A stretch of 64,000 bases of DNA from Kryptolebias marmoratus (lineage: Eukaryota; Chordata; Actinopteri; Cyprinodontiformes; Rivulidae): positions 29,854,146 to 29,918,145 of the forward strand of contig NC_051445.1 of assembly GCF_001649575.2 (NCBI RefSeq), given 5' to 3'. Of this stretch, positions 57,441-64,000 are shown piece by piece. Below the pieces are notes generated by a model, which saw only the letters and a list, made by a program, of their open reading frames with translations, had not been told where the DNA came from and ran no database searches. Position 1 is the first letter of the stretch; each line of letters starts with the position of its first letter. Made by a program: the position numbers and the translations under genes.

Positions 57441-58480
57441 CTGAAAAACACACACAGTGGAAGAGTCTAATCAATAAGTTCAGGCAACACATGTTTATGA
57501 CTTCACATTGGTAAGGCTGATTTGGCAAATCTGGACATAAAAATATACATTGCGTTAGGGCTGTGCAAATAATCAAATCTGGATTTCAATTTTTGCTCCA
57601 CATGATCACAAAAAATATGCAATCAACAAAAAACTTTTTATTCAAATTATTTTGGAACAATTGCTTTGCGAATGTACTTTTATTTTGTCTTGTCTTCCGA
57701 ATGAAGCTGGATTTATACTTTGCGAAAAATGAAGATATCTCTTACTCACGGGGTTGTGAGGCTGTATTTTTTGCAGTGAAATTTTATACTCAAAAAGAAA
57801 ATACAGTGCAGAACTACTGAGAAACCCCTCTCCCCACCGTGTCTCTACTCTTCTATCCCTGTACAGCTTCCTTCACCGCTACCTGATAGTTTTATTATAT
57901 AGACTGAGACTGCACACCGTTTGGCATTTAGAAATTTTTTATGAAGAGACCGCCACCATTTCCGACAGACGATGCAAAATGACGAGCGTATGCTGTGCTG
58001 TTGCCATCCACGAATTCTACGCTATCTGTAGAAATTTTGCCTGAACAGTTGTAAAGATGGCTGTATTTTCTAACAGCCTCAGTCAGCTGTTCCTTAAAGC
58101 TGTTCATTTTGTTAGCACAAAAGCCAGCTTCTGGAAGCGTAGCAGTGGAAGTGAAGCACTATTCTGCATAAACAAACCTGCCGACGAAGTTTTGACCAAT
58201 CACACAATACTTGGCACATACCCCTGTGAGAAAAAGTTCTTGTGTACAGAACAGGCTGTCAGAGTTCTTGTGAGAACAAACTGATGTGATTTTCGTCTAT
58301 GTCAATGAGAGCAGATTTCTTCACTTCTCACAGAATATAAATCAGCCGTGAGACACAGATAGTGGAGACTACAGTATACCAATTGTTATGGAAAATTAGA
58401 TTTGATTAGGTCTTCTGAGATGTCCTTATTAGTTGTAACAGAACTGCAAAGTATATAGTATACTCTTAGTTTGACGTTAG
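57441..58480. other. upstream ASCC3 intron, unassigned
   Basis: AT-rich. TTAGGGCTGTGCAAATAATC at 57556 resembles the end of a hAT-type element, but no partner end was found. The preceding ASCC3 exon was searched for here and not seen. Confidence 0.4.
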
Positions 58481-58660
58481 GTGAAGTGAGATTTATTTAT
58501 GAAGCACTTTTCAGCAACGAGGCGATCCAGAGCGCTTTACAACAGGAACAAAAACAGAATCCAATGCAGCAGGTACATAATGAAACACAAAAAAAAGAAA
58601 AACACATCAATCATGTATAATCTAAATGAATTATGTATAATCTAAATGAAATATAGGATA
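58481..58660 (+). repeat. interspersed repeat head before the 183 bp duplication
   Basis: GAGATTTATTTATGAAGCAC and GATCCAGAGCGCTTTACAAC resemble the heads at 29278 and 37700; short TCTAAATGAA units follow and lead into the tandem duplication. Confidence 0.5.
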
Positions 58661-58677
58661 ATCTAAATAAAATCATG

Positions 58678-59043
58678 AAACCTGACATATCTAAGCATGC
58701 GCTGAGACAGTCAAAATAGTAGTTAAAATAATCTAAATGAAATCATAATCAGATATAAAAATACAGAAGTCATGAACCTAAGTAAAATCATGAAACTAAA
58801 CATATCTAAACATGAGCAAAGAGTCAAAATAATAGCTGAAATAATCTAAATAAAATCATGAAACCTGACATATCTAAGCATGCGCTGAGACAGTCAAAAT
58901 AGTAGTTAAAATAATCTAAATGAAATCATAATCAGATATAAAAATACAGAAGTCATGAACCTAAGTAAAATCATGAAACTAAACATATCTAAACATGAGC
59001 AAAGAGTCAAAATAATAGCTGAAATAATCTAAATAAAATCATG
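58678..59043 (+). repeat. perfect 183 bp tandem duplication
   Basis: 58678-58860 and 58861-59043 read identically, base for base, in my comparison (start AAACCTGACATATCTAAGCA, end AATCTAAATAAAATCATG). Each copy itself contains two diverged sub-units of about 70-110 bp (ATATCTAAGCATGCGCTGAG against ATATCTAAACATGAGCAAAG). The mismatch between old sub-units and identical copies means the last duplication is very recent, or is an assembly artefact. Confidence 0.85.
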
Positions 59044-60103
59044 ATCAAGTTAAAGCTGAACTAAACAACAATTAGGAATCTAACAATCTCACAGTCTAAC
59101 GTGTGAGCTAAGATAAACTAAAGTAAACTAAATGTACAGGCACTAAACTAAATGTACAGGAAGGCTAAATAAGCTAAAACTTGACAATGCTAAAACTAAC
59201 GGTACCGAACTTTCTAAAAGTACCCCAGGCCCTCTAGACAGCCAATGTAAGAGTTACTAACTAACTAAAATAGTAAAGGAGGGAGGGAGGGGGGGGGGTG
59301 TTGGAGTGAGAGAGATGACTCAGAAACAGTGGAAAGTGTGCGTATGTGTGTGTAGAGGCGGTGGAACACGATGTGGTGCATGTTGTATGAGTGTGTGTGT
59401 GTTTGCAGAAACAGATAGGTCCATGAATCACGTCACAGAGGCCATTGTCTTTGATAATGTGATGGAATGTTTATCAGCTAGCCCAGAGCAGATCCACAGA
59501 TGACCTTAGGCAGAGCATCTTGTTTACATAGTTACAAGGAGAAATTTGAAGATAGCTGACCCAGGTCAGCCTAGGGGAGCCAAATTCACAAACAGTAATT
59601 GTTTTGGTTCAGGCAGACTTGTTTTCCGTCTGCCTTGAAATGTCTTGCTGATACTTTTCAATGGAGAATCCAAACAGCCAAATTCCAAGACCATTCCGCA
59701 TGATTCGAGCGAGCAACTTCCTCAAGATATAAACCATGAGTTCCAGAACCGCAATTCAGTCCAAATGCGATTCAGCTCCCGTAACCACACAGTTTGATTG
59801 TTGACCGCCAAACCCATCAAATGAATTTGATGATAAGTCATCTTTTGTAATAAATTGATAAAAAGCAACAAGCTGGATGTTTCCTGTCTCCCCTGTCTTT
59901 TTTGCCATAATATTAATCATCATGTTACTATGATTGATTTTTTTATTGCACTGACAGCCATGTTGTTTGAGAAAAAGGCAAAATAACCTAAATTAAACGA
60001 AGCTTGTTTCACTGAGTAAATTTAAAGAAAAGTTAAGTTTTTCAGGTACACAGACATCTGGATGTTAACATTTTGTCTGAAAAGTGTTACCACTGTTTAA
60101 GGT

Positions 60104-60318
60104 AGAATTCCTTAAAGGAATACATATATCGTCTGCTGCCTTTCATGCCAAAGTTTTAAACAAAGTTCTCACATGATCAGTTTCTTATACAATGTGTTGG
60201 GAAAGACTCTCAGCTTTTAGCTCAATATCTGTAAAACTGACTGAGTTCTAGCCTTTTTGATGTATGCTAAGACTGATTAGATGTGGCAGCTATCTTCAAT
60301 CGAGTTCACTCCAACAGG
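60104..60318 (-). repeat. 309-bp-type dispersed repeat, copy 12
   Basis: Minus orientation: CCTTAAAGGAATACATATAT, GCCTTTCATGCCAAAGTTTT, AGCTCAATATCTGTAAAACT, GACTGAGTTCTAGCC, then cut near 60315 by a GGCGCCAAATTACCGCCACC word that looks like another repeat end. Confidence 0.7.
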
Positions 60319-61818
60319 CGCCAAATTACCGCCACCTACTGGTATGGAGTGTGAACCGGAATTTCTCTCAGGAAATAAATTCTATTGTAAAGCTGCATTA
60401 CTTTTAAAAAACAAAATAATTAATATAATTAATAAGTAAATATTACTTTTTGAATTAGCTCTAAATAATTCAACTAAATCAAATGTAACTTTAAATCTAT
60501 TTAAATTTTTACCTAACCATTTTCTCTTTTCCTCATATTTTTTCACAGAACCTTGTTCTGTGCATTTGTGCATTTTGTGATTTTCGTCCTGTGCATTTGT
60601 GAATTATGAGACAGTTTTAGCTCCATAGCCAGTCAGTTGTCATTATTACCGATCCAATCCAGTGACGATGAATCCAATCAGTTACTTAGATTACAAGCAT
60701 GGCTTATACGTTTTTTTTTCCACTAAAAAGGTTCCAGTGCTAGCCCAGTGCAGGTGCTGGAGCTGGTTCTTAACTGGTTCAAGGTAAGAACCTAGTTGGT
60801 TTTCTAAAGCCACAGAGTTAAATCCGAGCTAAGTCATTATGTCACATTAAACGTCTCTTTCAGTAAATGACAGATCCTCCCTCTGTTGTAAGTTTCTGTA
60901 GATAATAAACCTGCAGAAAGACACTTCATCTTCACAGATTATAGGGTTTGTGTCATTAATCTTGTAAACAGGTGTCCTAATATTATTGTTGTGTTTCAAC
61001 CAACAGTCGAGTTTAAGCTTACTGTTTTTGTAAACCTTGCTGCAAAAAGGAGTTACAAATTGCCTTACAGCAGAATTCATTCACACCAGCTGGCGAGATT
61101 AAAAGAGCCAAAACATTTTTTTTAAAATGAAGCTTCAATCAGGGTTTCTGAATTTAATTGAAACAGCGATTCTGAAAGCATCCCTGTATGGTGTTCTGAC
61201 CCGCTGGCCAATGCTACGTGACTACTGAATAAAAAAGAAAAAACACAGACACACATGAACAGAAGGAAGATGAGAGACAGTGATGACATGTTATTCTATT
61301 ACTAATTTAACTTCTTATTCATGTTGTCGCAAAGTATTTCGTTTTAAATTAGGTGACGTAAAACTGAAACAGCATATTTTTAAACATGGTGCTTACTAAA
61401 TTTTGATTGATTGTTGGTCTCCTGAAAAAAGTGGTTCTTTGCTATGGCCCAGCAACGAGTTGGTGCTGAGTTAGCAACAGTTTTAAAATATAAAAACCTG
61501 GATTACTCCTTATTGTCTGCTACTAAGTCCTGCAAGGGAGATTAGCTCACTCCTGAATTTTGGAGATCCTGCAAAGGTTATGTGAGCTCCTAGGTTTATT
61601 TTGTAAAATCCTGCAAAAGTTTTTAAGCTGTTGAGCCAAGGTAATTACCCTAAACTAAATCTTTGTTGCCTTTCAGAATGCAAGCAGAAAAAGCAAATTC
61701 AGATGGCAATGCATTGATTTCAACCAAATAGACCTTGAAATAATAACACATTTAATTTATTGTGTGTGTTCTTCTGTTTACTGCACTGAAATTAAAATTA
61801 TTTATTTTTTTAACTTAA
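60319..61818. other. upstream ASCC3 intron, unassigned
   Basis: No exon or intact element. AAAAGGTTCCAGTGCTAGCC to GGTTCTTAACTGGTTCAAGG (60727-60782) resembles a fish interspersed repeat. Confidence 0.35.
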
Positions 61819-62142
61819 GCAGTGGCTCAGGAGGTAGGGGTTTGTCTTGTGATCGGAGGGTTGCTGATTCGAACCCCCGCTCCGGCTGTCTCAGCCGTTG
61901 TGTCCTTGGGCAAGACACTTCACCCGCCTTGCCTACTGGTGGTGGTCAGAGGGCTCGGTGGCGCCGGTGTGATGGCAGCCTCACTTCTGTCAGCCCGCCC
62001 CAGGGCAGCTGTGGCTACATTGTAGTTTACCGTCATCAGTGTGTGAATGTGTGGATGAATGGGTGAATGATTGTAGTGTAAAGCGCTTTGGGGTCCTTGG
62101 ACTAGATAAAGCGCTATATAAGTGCAAGCCATTTACCATTTA
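61819..62142 (+). mobile_element. tRNA-derived SINE, near full length
   Basis: tRNA-like head with A box TGGCTCAGGAGG (near 61823) and B box GATTCGAACCC (near 61867), a body CTTGGGCAAGACACTTCACC to GGCAGCTGTGGCTACATTGT, and the tail AAAGCGCTATATAAGTGCAA, GCCATTTACCATT shared with fish LINE tails. The head keeps polymerase III promoter boxes but is not a tRNA gene. A diverged copy lies at 30947-31262. Confidence 0.9.
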
Positions 62143-62914
62143 GCACAACTCTGTAAGGACCTCTACAAGTCAGACACAAACAATGGAGATTGTCTGTGAG
62201 TCCACCATTTACAGAGAGTCAGTCACTGTGCAGGCTTAATTCGCTTTTTATTTTTATGATTCCTGTTGAAATTCTACCCTAAAATGTCCCCAGCTGTTGG
62301 TCTGTCACAGTTCTCTATGCGCAGTCTAAAAAAAAAACAAGGAGGCAGTCTTTAGACAGAAGATGCAACTTATATCTTGCAGAGAGTTATAAACATTCAC
62401 TGCTGCTGTTCACTTTTCTCCTCCTCGGTAAACGTGATGCCAGGGCTTGACTGACACACAGAGCGGCTAAAAACTGGAGCTACTTTCTTTTCTGTCTCCC
62501 AGCAACCAGTAACAAACTTGGGTGCAAATCTGCACCCTTCTCCTCTGCTCTGCTCCCTACATATAAGAAGTGGCGCCCTTCAGGAGTAGAGTGAAGAGAA
62601 GGGGAGAAAGGCAAACATAAAAAAAAACCTCAGGATCTCGCAAAACTTTTGTGGGATCTAACAAAAGTACATCTTTTACCCTGCCTCCATGTACCTCTAG
62701 GGGATCAGTGCATTAGGAAATGTCTTTTAACTCCCACATTAAAAATGATACCAGGACTTCTTTCTTCCACTGCACAATATCACTAAAATTAGAAACATCT
62801 TGTCCCAAGACGATGCAGAAAAACTGGTCCATGCATTTATCACTTTCAGGCAGGACTATACCTCGATGGAGAAAATTCTAGTTTGACAGAATAACTTGTC
62901 AAAAAACCCAGAAA
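62143..62914. other. upstream ASCC3 intron, nothing recognised
   Basis: No repeat or coding frame identified apart from short A runs. Confidence 0.35.
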
Positions 62915-63850
62915 CCCCCCTGGAGACAGGCCTGGGGTGATGGTCAAGCCTTGGTTCCTGGGGTTCAGCCAGGTCAGAAGAAACAACAGGACACCACCTG
63001 CAGTTGGGCCCTTCTACCTAAGAGTCATCAAAGTTGCGTGCCATGCAATCTGGGTGGCAGGCAAGGGCAGGACCCTGAGTATTTTGATTTGTGGTGGCAT
63101 AATTCAAAGAATTCAAAGAGCCCATGTAAGGAATTTTGGTTGGGTCTAATAGGTTCTGGCATACTGTTTAACGCCTCAGAAAAGGAAATTGTGCCCTGTT
63201 AGGTTGTGCTTGGTTTGGGTGTGGAACAGCTGACCCAGACTGACAATATTGTCAGACAGCGGAAAGAACACTTAAAGGATCTTAATCCAGCCACCATGTC
63301 TACTTTTGAAGAGGCAGAATCTGAGGACTCGTGGTAGTACACTACTGTGGCAGAGGTCACCAAAGTAGATCAAAAGCTCCATGGTGGCATGATGGACAAG
63401 ATTTGCCTGAAGATGCTGAAGGCTCTGGAAATTGTGGAGCGGTCATGGTTGACACATCTCTTCATCTCTTCAAAGTTGCATGGAGGACTGGGAGAGGCAG
63501 ACCAGAATGGTGGTTCTCATTTTCAAAAAGAGGGACCAGAGAGTATGTTCTAAATATTGAGAGATTACCTTTCTCAGCCTCACTTAGAAAGTTTACTCCA
63601 GGGTGTTGGAAGGGAGGCTAAGAGCAATTGTCAAGCCTCAGATTCAATAGAAGCCTTGTGGCTTTTGTCCTGGAACAGTGGATCAGATCTTTACCCTTAT
63701 GGAGTTGCTAAGGGGGTCGTGGGAGTTTGACTCTCCAGTCTAAATGTTTTTTTTTTTATGAATTTGAAGAAGGTGAATGGTTTATTTCCCCAAGGCATTC
63801 TGTGTGGGGTGCTGCAAGAGTATAGGGCAAAGTGTAACTTACACCAGGAA
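62915..63850 (+). pseudogene. Rex3/RTE-like LINE pseudogene
   Basis: Plus-strand relic: a GVMVKPWFLGFSQVRRNN-like 5' segment, RQRKEHLKDLNPATMSTFEE (63255 on) corresponding to the WKEYFEDLLNP linker, EVTKVDQKLHGGMMDKICLK, a TGRGRPEWWFSFSKRGTRE-like stretch for WQTGVVVPLFKKGDR, and DLKKVNGLFPQG near 63767. It ends before the YADD/FADD box. Multiple frameshifts. Confidence 0.75.
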
Positions 63851-63879
63851 TGAGCTTCCCTTTGTGCCAAGGATGTAAA

Positions 63880-64000
63880 CACAGCTCTTAATATTTTGTA
63901 AAAGTGACCCCTTTTCACCTGAGTGATCAAAATGTCTGTTCGCAGATCAGATGATACACCTACAAAGTCTATCATTGACCTGCAGCCTAGAATGTCCTGG
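63880..64000 (-). mobile_element. RTE/Rex3-like endonuclease fragment
   Basis: The minus strand reads LGCRSMIDFVGVSSDLRTDI, the same block as GRRSMIDFVV at 1490, in opposite orientation to the LINE relic just before it. It runs off the window. Confidence 0.65.

Noticed and set aside
54758..54952. Apparent GTG start of a short protein
   Set aside because: It is an internal ASCC3 exon; GTG is the Val codon after a CAG acceptor.
55541..56140. A 199-codon frame taken as an intact gene
   Set aside because: The first ~45 codons come from the neighbouring repeat, and the rest is a transposase lacking its DNA-binding part and first catalytic Asp.
61819..61895. SINE heads as tRNA genes
   Set aside because: A and B boxes are present but no cloverleaf with an anticodon arm and acceptor stem can be drawn; these are SINE promoters.
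57441..64000. The ASCC3 exon carrying the DEIH box
   Set aside because: No minus-strand stretch encoding DEIHLLG or an adjoining splice donor was found; it must lie right of the window.

Overview
The window is vertebrate genomic DNA from a bony fish. It is AT-rich, has GT-AG spliced exons, and is full of fish transposon families: Tc1-like elements, Rex3/RTE and L2-like LINEs, tRNA-derived SINEs, hAT-type miniature elements and P-superfamily relics. The abundance of one roughly 309 bp intronic repeat suggests an atherinomorph or killifish-like teleost, but the species is a guess.

There is one host gene: the 3' portion of ASCC3 (activating signal cointegrator 1 complex subunit 3, a Ski2-like/Brr2-like DNA-RNA helicase) on the minus strand. 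I place fifteen exons from 57440 down to the stop codon at 7190. They join in frame with consistent phases and encode 743 residues: the end of the second helicase cassette (motifs III to VI), the winged-helix region and the C-terminal Sec63 domain. The 5' exons lie beyond the right edge; nothing exon-like was found between 57441 and 64000, so that stretch is read as upstream intron.

Layout. 1-5765: a Tc1-like transposase pseudogene, then an RTE/Rex3-like LINE split by an L2-like LINE, itself interrupted. 5766-7189: ASCC3 3' flank or 3' UTR. 7190-57440: ASCC3 exons 15 to 1, with introns of 79 bp to 13.4 kb holding nearly all the mobile DNA. This includes a fold-back element beside an assembly gap (11.7-13.2 kb), a Rex3 copy (19.7-21.3 kb), Tc1-like relics (17.0, 27.1, 37.1 and 55.6 kb), a long-inverted-repeat element with a decayed THAP domain (33.0-35.0 kb), a second THAP/P-type relic (44.8-45.5 kb), an intron segment studded with a 14 bp motif (49.1-50.0 kb) and two more L2-like LINEs (50.1-53.3 kb). 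57441-64000: upstream intron with a perfect 183 bp tandem duplication, a SINE and another Rex3 copy.

No complete intact transposon was found; all transposase and reverse transcriptase frames are truncated, stopped or shifted. The most interesting material is non-coding: the 309 bp repeat family with linked microsatellites, the shared 35 nt hairpins, the fold-back element, the 14 bp motif cluster and the two P-type relics. Family names for repeats rest on recalled sequence features, not on a database search.
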